Below are positions 41,950 through 51,731 of a DNA stretch of 51,731 nt, piece by piece (position 1 is the stretch's first letter; every line of letters begins with the position of its first letter). This DNA comes from Solicoccozyma terricola (lineage: Eukaryota > Basidiomycota > Tremellomycetes > Filobasidiales > Piskurozymaceae). The translations under genes were made by a program, and so were the position numbers. The notes below the pieces were generated by a model that saw only the letters and a program-made list of their open reading frames with translations, had not been told where the DNA came from and searched no databases. The stretch covers positions 176,871 through 228,601 of the forward strand of contig BCLD01000021.1 of the NCBI GenBank assembly GCA_001600875.1, in the 5' to 3' direction.

Positions 41950-42940
41950 GAGGCTCCTGCGACGGGAGGAGGTGGGTCAGATCATATTCGCGGGCCCCAT
42001 CTCCTGTCACTCACCTCGAACTTCTGTTGACTGAGTTGGAAGATGATATCTGACGCCGAGTCCCGGATCTGTGGACGTGCGGTGTTAGACGGTGTCCAAC
42101 GGATGGCTCACGCTCGCCCGCCTCACCCTTGCTCACGTAACATCATCCTCCACAGCCTTGACGGCCTCCCGGTGGAACGTTACGTAGTTATGAAGCATCG
42201 CCGAGGTATTCAACATCGGGCAGTTGGCGTCGTAGGGTGCGAGACCGTTCTGCTGGTGAAGACGTTCAGTAGGGAGCGCCATTTAAGAAACATCAACGTT
42301 TCCCACCTGCTGCAGGAAGTCGTCGCTCAGCATCGTGGCTAACTCAAGGGTGACCTGTAAGGAGAACCGAATCAGGAACACGACTCTGAAGCAACGCCCT
42401 CACCTTGTCCGCCTCTCCCAATGCACTCTTTCCGACCAACAGGACCATCTCCGAAACTCTTTGGCCTTGGAGCGGTGGTCAGTGAATCCTGGACATTCTC
42501 GATCGTAGTAGGCTTGAAGGAATGACTGGAATTTGGAGTAGGAGATTCTGTTGGTGTGGGGTTTAGCCCATGTACTAGAATGGGGAATAAAACGCAAGAC
42601 TGACTTGACGTTGCTGTGCAGAGCAAGCGATGGGTACAATGGTCAGTAAAGACATTTGGCAACCAAGGGCAGCAACGTACACGGAGGGGAAGTGCTTCCT
42701 CTGCGCGAGCTGTTCAGGTGCAATCAATGGACCACATCAGTTGCATCAATGACGCTGTAATGACTAAGATCCTAACCGGCCTTCTTGTCCAAACCCCAGC
42801 TGCAACGACAATTTGAGGTCAGGTTCGTCCTCCTCACTGGTGTACAGATTCCACTCACAAGACCTGCACGATACCGAGCGTCGAAGCGGTGACAAGTCGG
42901 GGAAATCACCACCTCTGTTCGTAGTTCCAACGAAAGGTCA
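41950..42940 (-). pseudogene. VMA1: V-type ATPase catalytic subunit A fragment
   Basis: Minus-strand exons in order: GGDFPD and VTASTLGIVQVF (42845-42930), WGLDKK (~42800), LAQRKHFPSV (~42700), ISYSKFQSFLQAYYDRECPG, EMVLLVGKSALGEADK, VTLELATMLSDDFLQQ, NGLAPYDANCPMLNTSAMLH and IRDSASDIIFQLSQQKFE (~42015). Each is joined by plausible GT..AG introns. They match the C-terminal third of VMA1, the ATP-hydrolysing subunit of the vacuolar proton pump. One frameshift lies after FPD and another between KAKEF and EMVL, and one intron border (after LDKK) is off phase. The nucleotide-binding fold (P-loop) upstream is absent. A non-functional, intron-containing copy. Confidence 0.85.
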
Positions 42941-43785
42941 GTCATTGGATGCTCTCAGCGTTCATTCAAACCCACGGAGGTGATGCACTAGAGACACAAG
43001 TCAAGGGAGAATGTTTCAACTTTGCGACGCCTACTCCACGTACAACCATCACTACTCATGCGCTGACGATAGAAACGGATCCCATCCTGTTCTGGGCTCC
43101 CGAGACACGTGACCTCACCAGCTTGCTCTTAGAATGAAGCTATGATATGTGCAGGTGAACAGTAAGCGTGAGAGAACACGTAGGAGATTCAAGAGGCCCA
43201 CACCGAGTTTAGCACCTGTTGATTTTCTGCGAGAATGGGAAATCGGTCCGGGAGCCATCAATATCGAAAGATCACTTCCCATGTCAAGATGGAGAACTGG
43301 TTCATCTGCAACTGGGTCGTTTGTGTCGCTGCTCTCCTTCCGGCTGTCCTTGTCGTCAAGGAACCGATGCCGGGAGAAATGGTCAGCAGTGTGACAGGGT
43401 GAGATGAGGAGGAGAAGCCGATGCACAGGTGAAATTAGTTGATCGCAGGTGATGGTCATTCGGGAGAGAATCAGGTCGTCACTCGGTACCCAATTGTCAC
43501 CATGTCGCAAAGCGTTTATGGAGTGTAATAGAACATCAGGGAGTGAAAATGAAATTTGTCTGGGCTGTTTGGGGTACCGCGGTGACACAACCGATTTTCC
43601 CGATGCCAAACTTGTCACAGGTCCGATCTCATTTGACGATGAGCACCAACAAAGAGGATGATCTTCGATATTCATCAACGGATAAAAAACCAGAATTAAC
43701 ATCAACGGTGAGGCGCGTTGGCGATTGTCCTGCATCTACTCGCCACATCGGAACTGACCGGCTGTCACTTGAAACCTGCTTCACT
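42941..43785. other. Region without a confident gene
   Basis: The longest frame (43115-43735, minus, 206 codons) is open but has no domain and overlaps equally plausible plus-strand frames. Not called as a gene. Confidence 0.4.
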
Positions 43786-43865
43786 TTCTTATGTCTCAGA
43801 CCAATCCTTGAGACCATCCTGTTTCTAACGTTCTTTCCATCTTGAGTCCTGTTGCCTATCGGCTT
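43786..43865. repeat. Dispersed repeat R1, partial copy 3
   Basis: Shares TTGAGACCATCCTG-type wording and GAGTCCTGTTGCCTAT with the R1 copies at 6.7 and 35.6 kb. Confidence 0.7.
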
Positions 43866-44115
43866 AAAAATCTCTCTCGGGTAAACGGTAAAAACCGAGC
43901 CCTGACACCAGGACTGACATGAGAATTGCTTTCCCCATCTCTGTCTTGGAGCGTGGAGAGCTGAACACCTGTCAGACTGGTTACCGCTAGCCTTTGGAGC
44001 TAAAATCTTTGATTGCGAGATGGTGGATGGGTGCTGTACCGCCAAGTCTGGGGAGTCTGCCGATGGCATATTGTTATCTACATCAGTGTAGGCGACCACA
44101 AAGCAGGGTGGAGAG

Positions 44116-46017
44116 CTAGATACCAGCCAGGCTGGTTCCCGCTAGCTTTGGACCGGAAGTGGACACTCGACTGTGTGCTGTAGCGAAAGAACGAATGGCA
44201 GCCGACGCGCGACCGGATTGGATCAACTTAGTTCGTACACCATCGAGGACGGTGAGATGGACACGCTCAACCCGACCATTCTGTGCATGTGCGTCGGGTG
44301 GTGTGCGGATATGTTCAATTCCCTGTCGTTCACATAACGGGGTCCACTCAGTTGACCAGAATTCACCACCTCCATCGGATCGGATGCACCTGATCTTGTG
44401 CCCTGTTTGTCGCTCGGCAAGTGCGATATAGTCTTTCATGGCCATCGACGCATCTGACTTGTGCTTGAGAAATGTGAGATGGACTTTGCGGGTATGGTCA
44501 TCGTAACAGGTAAGGAAGTAACGGCTACCGCCATGTGATGGGGTTGAGGCTGGTCCCCATATGTCGATATGCACGGTGTTGAGTGGCTCAGTAGCCCTGA
44601 TGGAGCTTGGTGGTAATGGAAGACGTTTCCCTTTTCCAAACATGCACGCCGTACATTCAAATGATTTAACTTCCCTCTCGGCCACCTGGCTCAACCCGTC
44701 GATCCTCCCTGCCCTGCTCAGCCGCATAACATCACGAACATTCAGATGGCCCAACCTGCGGTGCCAGTCATGAAGATCGGAGTCAGCAGCCGCAAGGAGA
44801 GCATAAAGCCGACGGATAAGCTGGCTTGCCTTGAATGTGTAGAGACGGTTGAGACGCTTTGTGGGCGGTAATAAGGTTTTCGCTGCTTGGTCCCCGCAGA
44901 GTGGCAGCGTTGCGGTCGATCTCCCAATGATAACCAAAGGCGGCACAACCGACTGCGATGGATTTCGGTCCAAACACGGGACCACGAGGACATCCTTCAG
45001 GGTGACGGTAGGGAGGACGAGCCGGCCCCGATGTGTCGCTGGGAGCGCCTTGCCATCACCGATGATGATCTGAAGGGGCATGGCGAATGGCTTAACATCG
45101 TCGAGAAGGAGCGGGTCATTGACCATGTGATGAGATGCCCCGAATCCACGATGTAGATCGGATCTTCCCCCCGTTGGGTTGGAGACGCCCTTGTTACCCT
45201 TGCCATAAAGGCGTATCCATCCGACTCCTCTGACCGCCATCTCTGCCTCGAACTTCACGCTCTGCCCGGCGATATTAGCAGAACCGCCCCCCTTGTCCTT
45301 GCCACCCTCCTTCCCCAGCCGTTTTGCCCGTCTGTAACAGTTCTCGGTCGAGTGACCGTNCATCTGGTGTTCCTCGCAGTAGAGGGAGGGATCGTTTTGA
45401 GCGGGGAAGGGGCGGAACGAGGATGAGGGTGGTTTGCCCGATCTGCCGCTGCTGCTGGTTTGAGACGCGCAGCCAGGGCCAAACCCGTTGCTGCATCAGA
45501 TTGGCGACGGGTCCACTCAGCTTGGATGGCGGCAGATACTGCGGTCGAGGTGAGTGGCTCTTGTAGGCAGAGAGCTTGCTTCATCGTGTTGAAGCTGTCG
45601 GGAAGAGCTATGGCCATGGCATAGGCTAGCATCCGGTCCGACAAATTTTCACCTCCCGCATTGATCTGGGCATGTGCAGACTTGATTCGGGCTAGTTGGG
45701 GAAGAGGATCCTCGTTCTCAGCAATTGGCGTTGTCCACATGTTGTGGAGGAGGAGCAGCGGCAGAGAGAGAGTACTGGACGATTGTCGAGAGGGACTGAG
45801 CGAGAATGGCGTAGGCTTTCCGGTATTCTCGGTTAAACTTTTGCTCCTGCTTGGTCGAGGATTCGGTTCTCGGGGATTCCTCGAGGTATTGGATCATATC
45901 CTTCGCCAGGAGGATCGACAGGACAGAGAACTCCCACTCTGCATAGTTCTCCTTTCCCTTGAGTCGTGTGACACGGTATGCCCCACTTCCTCCCTTCTCT
46001 TCCTCTGAATCAGACAT
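44116..46017 (-). mobile_element. Ty1/copia element A: gag, zinc knuckle and integrase, 3'-truncated
   Basis: The gag starts at the ATG at 46017 (MSDSEEEKGGSGAYRVTRLK, EWEFSVLSILLAKDMIQYLE). A frameshift near 45735 moves the rest (ARIKSAHAQINAGGENLSDR) to another frame. A CEEH..GHSTENC knuckle follows near 45350 (a Cys-His variant, with an ambiguous base). Then integrase: WHRRLGHLNV and CTACMFGKGK (HHCC zinc site), VHIDIWGPAS, RCIRSDGGGEFWS and NGRVERVHLTVLDG (DDE). It breaks off near 44170 before reverse transcriptase. The 5' LTR is directly upstream (46047-46242). Confidence 0.93.
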
Positions 46018-46046
46018 GGAAAAGGTTGGGTGAGTGTATGTTGTTA

Positions 46047-46242
46047 TGAATAATTGGTTGTTCTCGTTCTGTCGTACATCGAGCTTGACCAGAAGTGGCC
46101 GACCTATATAGTACTCTTACAACATTGGAACAAAGATCTTTGCCACCTGCATCCTTCGCTATGCTGCAGTGCCATGCACTGCCATGCATTGCAATGCTAT
46201 ACTTCGCCATCAACCATAGCACAGTATTCGCCACTTCCAACA
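46047..46242 (-). mobile_element. LTR shared by two tandem copia elements
   Basis: On the minus strand it starts TGTTGGAAGTGGCGAATACTG right after a polypurine tract (AGGGGGAG, 46243-46250) and ends AACAACCAATTATTCA. TATA box (CTATATAG) near 46103-46110. About 196 bp. It is the 3' LTR of the pol at 46250-47860 and the 5' LTR of the gag at 46017. Confidence 0.9.
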
Positions 46243-46249
46243 CTCCCCC

Positions 46250-47860
46250 TCAAGCTCGAGGTTCTCCCAGACCTACATGTATCAAGTTTGATGAATGTCG
46301 AGGTCCAGGAAGTGGTTTGGTAAGGATATCTGCTTGTTGCTCGCCTGTAGTAACGTACTCCAAACCTATTGACTTGTTGTGGATTAACTCGCGTATCAGA
46401 TGATGTCTGATGTCGATATGTTTTGTCCTCTGGTGTGTACTTGGATTGATTGCAAGTCGGATTGCTCCTTGATTGTCGGTATGAAGAACTGTCGCTCCTG
46501 TGACAATGTTTTCAAACCCTAGCTCTTTGAGTAAGTTCCGAAGCCACAGAGCTTCCTTTGCAGCTTCAGCGATAGCAATATACTCCGCTTCAACTGTTGA
46601 AGTTGCGACTGTTTGTTGCCTTTTTGAACTCCAGACAATTGGCGAGTTGTTGATCTTAAATAGGTAACCTGTTGTTGATCGCCTTGTATCGTGACAGCCT
46701 GCCCAATCTGCATCAACCCATCCAGATAAAGTGACTTGATTCGGTCCCCCAAGTGCAAGTCCTACTGTTCTTGTATGCGCTAGATAGGATGTTGTCCTAA
46801 GTGCCAATTCCCAATGATTTTCAGTTGGGTTTGCAGTATATCTTGCAAGGTAAGATGCGGCAAACCTGATGTCTCGTCTTGTACATCCAGCTAGCCATTG
46901 TAGGCATCCAATAACTTCTTGATATGGTGTTAATGGTATCGGTTTGCTGTCTTCCTCTGCTATCTTTGGAAGTGGTGCAACCTTATTGCGATAGTTGAGA
47001 TGTTGTGGAAAGCGTTCAAGTAAGCGATCGATATAATCTGGTTGAGTTACCCATGCTTTCCTTATGGTCCGATTTCGAGTAACCTTCATCCCCAGGATAG
47101 TGCTAACCTCCCCCATTTCCGATAGCTTCCAGAATCCCTTGAGTTTCTTGAGCAAGACTTGTATTACCATTGTCGTTCTTGCTGCGATAATAAAGTCGTC
47201 CACATAGACCAGGATGAGCACAGGGTCTTCCATTGGGGTCTGAGGCTTGACATAGAGACCCCAATCCGATTCGAGTCTGTGAAATCCGAGTGTTGCAAGC
47301 TTGTTTCCTAGCTCAATCCACCATGTCCTGCCTGATTGCTTCAATCCGTAGAGCGATTTCTTGAGAAGCAAAGCGTCGCATTCTGCCTTCGGTTTTACAC
47401 CTTCAGGATAATCCATGTATATGTCGATATCGAGTTTGCCATTTAGGTATGCTCCTTCGACATCTGCTTGATAGACTTCAAGATCGAGAGTGGAAGAAAT
47501 AGCGAGGAGGATGCGCAGTGATGTTGTTCGTCCAACNGGTGCATANGTTTCCTCAAAATCAATTCCAGGTATCTGAGAGTAGCCCTTTGCAACTAATCGT
47601 GCCTTGTATTTGATGATATTGCCTTCTGCATCACGCTTGATCTTCAGTACCCATCTTGCACCAATTCTTCGTCGATCTTGTGGCGCTTTAACCTCTTGCC
47701 AAGTCTCATCCTAGACTGATCCACGCTTGCTGACAGTGTTACGGACACGTGTCCATAAAGTCCCTATCTTAACAACGGGCTCATGTTCTGCAGGTATGAC
47801 TTCTTGTGTGGTTTCTGCTTGCACTCTATTCTGGTGGCTTGGATTCAACTACAATCCCTC
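46250..47860 (-). mobile_element. Ty1/copia element B: reverse transcriptase and RNase H, 5'-truncated
   Basis: From about 47860 the minus strand reads QAETTQEVIPAEHEPVVKIG, a linker, then a TAG (~47705), then [75 protein letters not shown] (catalytic YVDD), and RNase H (VDADWAGCHDTRRSTTGYLF, STVEAEYIAIAEAAKEALWL, HTDNQGAIRLAINPSTHQRT), ending in ADILTKPLPGPRHS and a stop at 46250. The stretch 46250-47416 alone is open for 388 codons. Ambiguous bases at 47537 and 47546. The gag and integrase portions are missing. Confidence 0.95.
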
Positions 47861-47914
47861 GGGGTGGGGATGCTCCCATCGCAAGCGAATGCTGACTGGT
47901 AATCCCGAATGGCT

Positions 47915-48590
47915 CTACCGAAAAGACAGGCTGTCTTTTTGTGAAGCCCGGAGAGGTAACCAAGCAAGCCAAGCTGGTTTATCGTCCCCTATGACCTGGC
48001 AAGCGCACGCCAGGTCGAATGCACTTAGATGAGCTTGACAACACTTTGCCACATCTTTGCCGTATATTTGCCCCTTGTAGATTGGGCAGTTGACTACCAC
48101 TCGGAGGGTGGTGCACCTCTTGAGCACCAAATTCACCCCCGTGGCCATCTTCACGGCTTCTTTCCGTGCCTTTTTGGCAGGCTTTTGCCAGAGCGCTCCG
48201 ACAACCCGTTGCCCCAACACAATCTGTGCAGTGGATTTTGTGCTATGCCTTTCAGTCTGGATCCCTGCTACTTCGCCGTAGCTCCCGTTGCCTGCTCTGG
48301 TTTCTTCCCGTTCTTCCAAGTCGCCCGGTCCCGATTGGGCGAAATCCCAAGTCGGTATCTCAGCTCCTGCGGGGCCACCGGCTATTGCAATATTGCCCGG
48401 CATGTCTTACTGCATGGCCTCGAGTGCTCCTCGCCCTGGCTCCGTGAGTGCTTTGTTCAGTGGCTCTAAAGCGACTTCGTCGAGCTTCTTCACCTCAAGC
48501 CGGAGCGGGTCGTGTCTCAACCACTTCTCGATTTCAGGCGGTGAGCTCGCCGCTGCCGCAATGGTGTTGGCGTTTGTGCCCCGTGATGTT
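47915..48590 (-). pseudogene. Unidentified coding-like stretch with one stop
   Basis: One minus-strand frame of about 225 codons has only a single TAA (~48404). It reads EIEKWLRHDPLRLEVKKLDE, LNKALTEPGRGALEAM, and after the stop PTWDFAQSGPGDLEEREETR and CPIYKGQIYGKDVAKCCQAH. Its last residues (RASQKDSLSFR) are encoded by the palindrome at 47921. No family recognised; possibly part of an unknown mobile element. Confidence 0.35.
47921..47939. repeat. 19 bp palindrome, copy 7
   Basis: AAAAGACAGGCTGTCTTTT, perfect arms. Flanks are unlike those of the other copies. Confidence 0.95.
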
Positions 48591-48600
48591 TGATAACTAG

Positions 48601-49015
48601 AAGGAATGGCTGCGATATCTCCGCAACCTACTAACTGGGAAGGATCTCCTAGATGTCGCCGATGGAACCGACACACAACCATCGGACTCAACACTTCTCA
48701 TGGCTTGGAAGAAGCTGGACAAGAAGGCGTTCAGTGTCATTGATGCAACACTCACCCAAAACGTCTATGACAATCCGCCAGTCCTTCTCACAGAGTACCA
48801 CTCTCCCCCAACCATTGACAAGTCACAAGCGGCGCAGGAGCCACCTCCAGCCTCTTCATACATACTCCTGTCCCACCTTCAGGCGACGTACTCAGCCATC
48901 CAGGGCTCCCGTCAAGCCGAGCTCCTGAGGATCATCTGGAGGACTGATCTACCTGAAGGCCAGGATCCAACACCACACCTTGCACAACTTAAATCCGCAT
49001 ATTCACTCTGGCGAC
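48601..49015 (+). mobile_element. Copia gag fragment
   Basis: Reads KEWLRYLRNLLTGKDLLDVA, MAWKKLDKKAFSVIDATLTQ, LLSHLQATYSAIQGSRQAEL and DPTPHLAQLKSAYSLWRRR: the UBN2-type gag domain of copia elements. It is interrupted near 49015 where a reverse-strand glutathione transferase begins. A different subfamily from the gag at 46 kb. Confidence 0.8.
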
Positions 49016-49430
49016 GCAGAACCTTTAGCACCAAAGAATACTTCGATATGAAGCAAGAGACTGGCTTCGGAGGCCCACATGGCTTCGCGGATCTTGGCAC
49101 GCTTGATTGGGTCTGTGGGTAGGAGTCGATGTGCGTATCGTATCGTTCACAAATATAACTGTATTGAAGAAAGTTATCTCTCTACCAGAATCTAATAAAA
49201 TAAAATACAACTGTTGCTCACTCGGAAATTGCGCCAGACTCGCCGATGATGATGTCACCATCTTGAATTGCCGGCGACATCCCAGCTGATGTGGGCACAC
49301 CAAGCTCTTTTGGAACAGAGCCATCTGGCTGGCGGTTGGCGAACTTTAGCTCATACTGAACATTGAGCTCTTCCAGGAGCCATGCCGGTCGAATTGCCCT
49401 CGAAGACTGGAGAAAGTAAAGGGTGAGCAT
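49016..49430 (-). pseudogene. Glutathione S-transferase, truncated
   Basis: Starts MLTLYFLQSSRAIRPAWLLE, ELNVQYELKFANRQPDGSVP, GDIIIGESGAISE: the thioredoxin-like N-terminal domain with the Ser/Arg glutathione site and the GESGAI motif. A donor (GA-GTGAGC, 49219) follows, and a later block reads PIKRAKIREAMWASEASLLL-HIEVFFGAK (start of the helical domain), but the link between them is out of frame. The gene is cut by the copia gag at ~49015, losing most of the C-terminal domain. Detoxification role of the family is known; this copy is unlikely to work. Confidence 0.78.
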
Positions 49431-50620
49431 CTTGAAGGTTGCGATTGAGAGCTGTTATAAAACTTGAAGCCGTCGGTATTGACGAGGGTATTGAATGAAA
49501 GTTGTTGGGAAATATTCTGTGGGCATCGAGAGTAGAATCGGAAATTGAGACTTTATATATGTTTTCAGTCAGAGGCGTTGATATCAATAAGAAAGCTCTA
49601 TGCACCACCCCGATGCTCGATTACAAATGTGTCTTTCAAACACACTGCAGATGTGAANCCTGTACTGGGCTAATATTAGAAAACCGCATTACGAAAATAG
49701 CCTTTCATAAGGGTGCAGTGTTGTGGGAATCGGGAATGGGAATGAGAATTCCAGATTCCCACGGGATGTCAGCTACAGATACAACGCGTTTGTAAGCTCT
49801 TCCTATTGTGGAGAACGTGTAACACTCCACAAGGTTGATAAACACGTCTAGCAGATTATCAACATTCGGAAAACGGAGGTATCATGGATTTGCAAGCCTG
49901 CTTTCTTCGCTGTGGCGGCCTCTTCATCTTCCTTTGCAATGGATGAGCTGTGTGAGTAAGCGATGGGTGCAGGCTCAGTCCCATGAAGCGTTCCACTTCC
50001 ATTGGTCAGCACAAAGGGTATTTGAAACACAATGGAGTTCTTCACTTTGGAAGACGTGCTCCTAGGTAACCTCCAACTGGCCATAAAAACGACGANGGAA
50101 GTGAAAGGTTGACATAAAGGAGGAAATCAGTGTTTTTTTNCTAGGGGTTCAATGGTCCACGTTTGGCAGTCCGGGCGGCGATCCTTTCCTCACTGCCACT
50201 GTGGGATGTATCTCTCCCCNGTATCATCTCTGGGAGAGACGGACGTNTCAATCCATGAGAGNATGATCATTGTCTCTCTCCACTGCCTCAAGTTTCTCAT
50301 GCTCTCTACTGCTCCGGGGCTGTATACGCTCTATTCTAATACCTGGGGTGACTCAATTTGCATCTTTTGCCCAGCTATCGTGTCCTCAGAGCTGGTCCTG
50401 ATCGCAACACATTCAATGTAATCAAAGAGTACGGGAGTGATTATTTGGGTATCAAACATACGATGTACCAAACAGAGGGCCAAAGGAATCTTACAATATA
50501 CGTAACCAGAGTTCACTACGTATATGAAAGCTACCTTTGTGAGGGTGCGCCTTTACAGACGTCGGCGCCAGAGCATCCAACCACGTCACCTTCTGGTTCA
50601 TTCCTCCATGTTATTCTCAA
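49431..50620. other. 1.2 kb without a confident gene
   Basis: Upstream region of the transferase, then a minus-strand 78-codon frame (49848-50084; VKNSIVFQIPFVLTNGSG) of unknown kind. Five ambiguous bases lie at 50096-50262. Nothing else recognised. Confidence 0.45.
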
Positions 50621-51553
50621 CTACTGAGCCACCGGAACCTTGAATTTTGTCCTGCGAATCCACTCCTTGAACGTGTTCAAGTGAAGATTGTCTCCATAAA
50701 GCAAGCGAGTCGGCTCGAGTTGCTCTCCGCCGTAATACCCATACTGGTTAAAGAGGAGTGAGGTCTCTCGAAGCTCCTCCAAAGGTAATTCCTCAATAGC
50801 GATGGGGACGATTGCGATTTTCTCACCAGTAACGTCGGTGTACGCAGCTACCATCTGGGCGACTGTGATGTACTCGGCAGCAGCCAGGACTTTCTTGTAA
50901 TGAAATTTGGCCGGGTCGATGAAGGCCGGGGCGACAAACTTGCCAAAATCGGCATCTATGTCAATGACGGGCAACGCCACGTCAGCGCGGAAGGGGTTAC
51001 GGAGGACGATGGATCCATCTTTCTGGCGTTGAGGTCCAGCGAGGAGAGGTGGGAAGTGTATCCAGTTGCTTGCATAAAAGCCCGCGTATACGAAAGCGGC
51101 ATCAAGACCGACCGATTTGATGTACTGCTCGACTTTATTCTTAAAGGTGTAGTGTGGGACCTCAAGTTTCCCCCCGCTNATCGCTTTGATGTCATGTAGT
51201 GAAGACCAGACGACAAACTTCACACCGGCGGCCACCGCTGCATCGGTCATAATCTTTCCTTGGACAAGATCGGTGTCGTGCGCTAGCGCTGCAGCTGGAT
51301 CCCAGAAGCTGGTGACGAGGAAAGCGCCCCATGCTCCGGCAAAGGCACGCTCCATTGACTGCGCATCATTCGCGTCGCCTTTGACGACTTCGACTCCAGA
51401 CTTGGCTAGAGCTTGAGCTGCTTCACTCNGGACGTTGCGCGTGACNGCCCGCAAAGAGAACTGTCCGGTTGCTTCCAGAGCGCGGAGTGCGGAACCGCCT
51501 TGGGCGCCAGTTGCACCGGTGATAACGATAANCGGTTTCGTAGTGGTTGCCAT
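50621..51553 (-). CDS. NmrA-like NAD(P)-binding protein
   Basis: A single uninterrupted exon of 310 codons from the ATG at 51553. It begins with a beta strand and the dinucleotide-binding loop VITGATGAQGGSALRALE (GxxGxxG). Then come GVEVVKGDANDAQSMERAFA, AWGAFLVTSFWDPA, GVKFVVWSSLHDIK, HYTFKNKVEQYIKSVGLDAA, FVYAGFYASNW and a C-terminal LNTFKEWIRRTKF. This is the NmrA/HSCARG group: atypical short-chain dehydrogenases that sense NADP/NAD balance or act as redox regulators, rather than classical enzymes; the catalytic Tyr-x3-Lys appears as YTFKNK. Cytosolic. Four ambiguous bases give X residues but no break. It has its own TATA box and stands alone next to the window end. Confidence 0.93.
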   Translation of the reverse strand: MATTTKPXIVITGATGAQGGSALRALEATGQFSLRXVTRNVXSEAAQALAKSGVEVVKGDANDAQSMERAFAGAWGAFLVTSFWDPAAALAHDTDLVQGKIMTDAAVAAGVKFVVWSSLHDIKAXSGGKLEVPHYTFKNKVEQYIKSVGLDAAFVYAGFYASNWIHFPPLLAGPQRQKDGSIVLRNPFRADVALPVIDIDADFGKFVAPAFIDPAKFHYKKVLAAAEYITVAQMVAAYTDVTGEKIAIVPIAIEELPLEELRETSLLFNQYGYYGGEQLEPTRLLYGDNLHLNTFKEWIRRTKFKVPVAQ

Positions 51554-51628
51554 TTGTTATGATGTTCTGTTCAGAATCAGCTTTGAACTGAACAAGTCCT
51601 ATAACAGAGACCTTTGGCAACCGGCTGG

Positions 51629-51635
51629 TTTTATA
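51629..51635 (-). promoter_or_regulatory. TATA box of the NmrA-like gene
   Basis: TATAAAA on the minus strand, 76 bases before the ATG at 51553. Confidence 0.55.
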
Positions 51636-51731
51636 CTTTCTGGACGAGTATTGTTGGTGGCCAAACTTGGAATCTTCTGTCCCTTATGCTGATTATAACT
51701 CGTTTGTAATCAAGACGGACATCCCCGCAAG

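Noticed and set aside
43115..43735. 206-codon minus-strand frame
   Set aside because: No domain, no splice support, and equally open frames on the other strand.

Overview
The window looks like a gene-poor, repeat-rich, probably subtelomeric or transposon-nest region of a filamentous or yeast-like fungus, most likely a basidiomycete. The evidence is: genes split by many 45-70 nt introns with GT..AG ends and CTAAC/CTGAC branch sites, Zn2Cys6 and fungal_trans regulator fragments, Ty1/copia retrotransposons with short (~200 bp) LTRs, a fungal-type mitochondrial nad2 insert, and TTAGGG telomere units. The exact lineage cannot be fixed from sequence alone.

Layout. 0-5 kb: a (GA)n tract; an interstitial (TTAGGG)n block abutting a truncated MFS sugar-transporter first exon; an intact seven-exon GH5 exo-beta-1,3-glucanase gene; and a minus-strand secreted protein with two duplicated WTGG-type domains. 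5-11 kb: a dispersed repeat, a fungal transcription-factor fragment, several copia scraps, a nuclear copy of mitochondrial nad2 and a solo LTR. 11-12 kb: an intact DUF2278 gene. 12-18 kb: a degenerate third copy and then a full arm (arm 1) of a large inverted repeat. 18-25 kb: a SnoaL-like fragment, a three-exon gene of unknown function, a decaying kinase and an intact NIMA/NEK-like kinase. 25-35 kb: solo LTRs, a malate dehydrogenase pseudogene, the 3' end of a copia element, small unknown genes, a 640 bp duplicated promoter region, and a copia pol fragment. 36-39 kb: arm 2 of the inverted repeat, leading into a Zn2Cys6 regulator. 40-43 kb: a broken PDR-type ABC transporter and a V-ATPase subunit A (VMA1) fragment. 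44-49 kb: two copia elements in tandem sharing one LTR, a separate gag fragment, and a truncated glutathione S-transferase. 50.6-51.6 kb: an intact NmrA-like gene with a TATA box.

Best-supported intact genes: GH5 glucanase, DUF2278 protein, NEK-like kinase, NmrA-like protein, and the unknown three-exon gene at 19.5-20.35 kb. These do not form an obvious pathway. The dominant theme is a patchwork: at least eight unrelated host-gene pieces, many keeping their introns, are cut off abruptly and joined to retroelement pieces. Two structural signals stand out: a 2.5 kb inverted repeat whose arms lie 18 kb apart, and a 19 bp perfect palindrome (AAAAGACAG-S-CTGTCTTTT) found seven times in several unrelated contexts.
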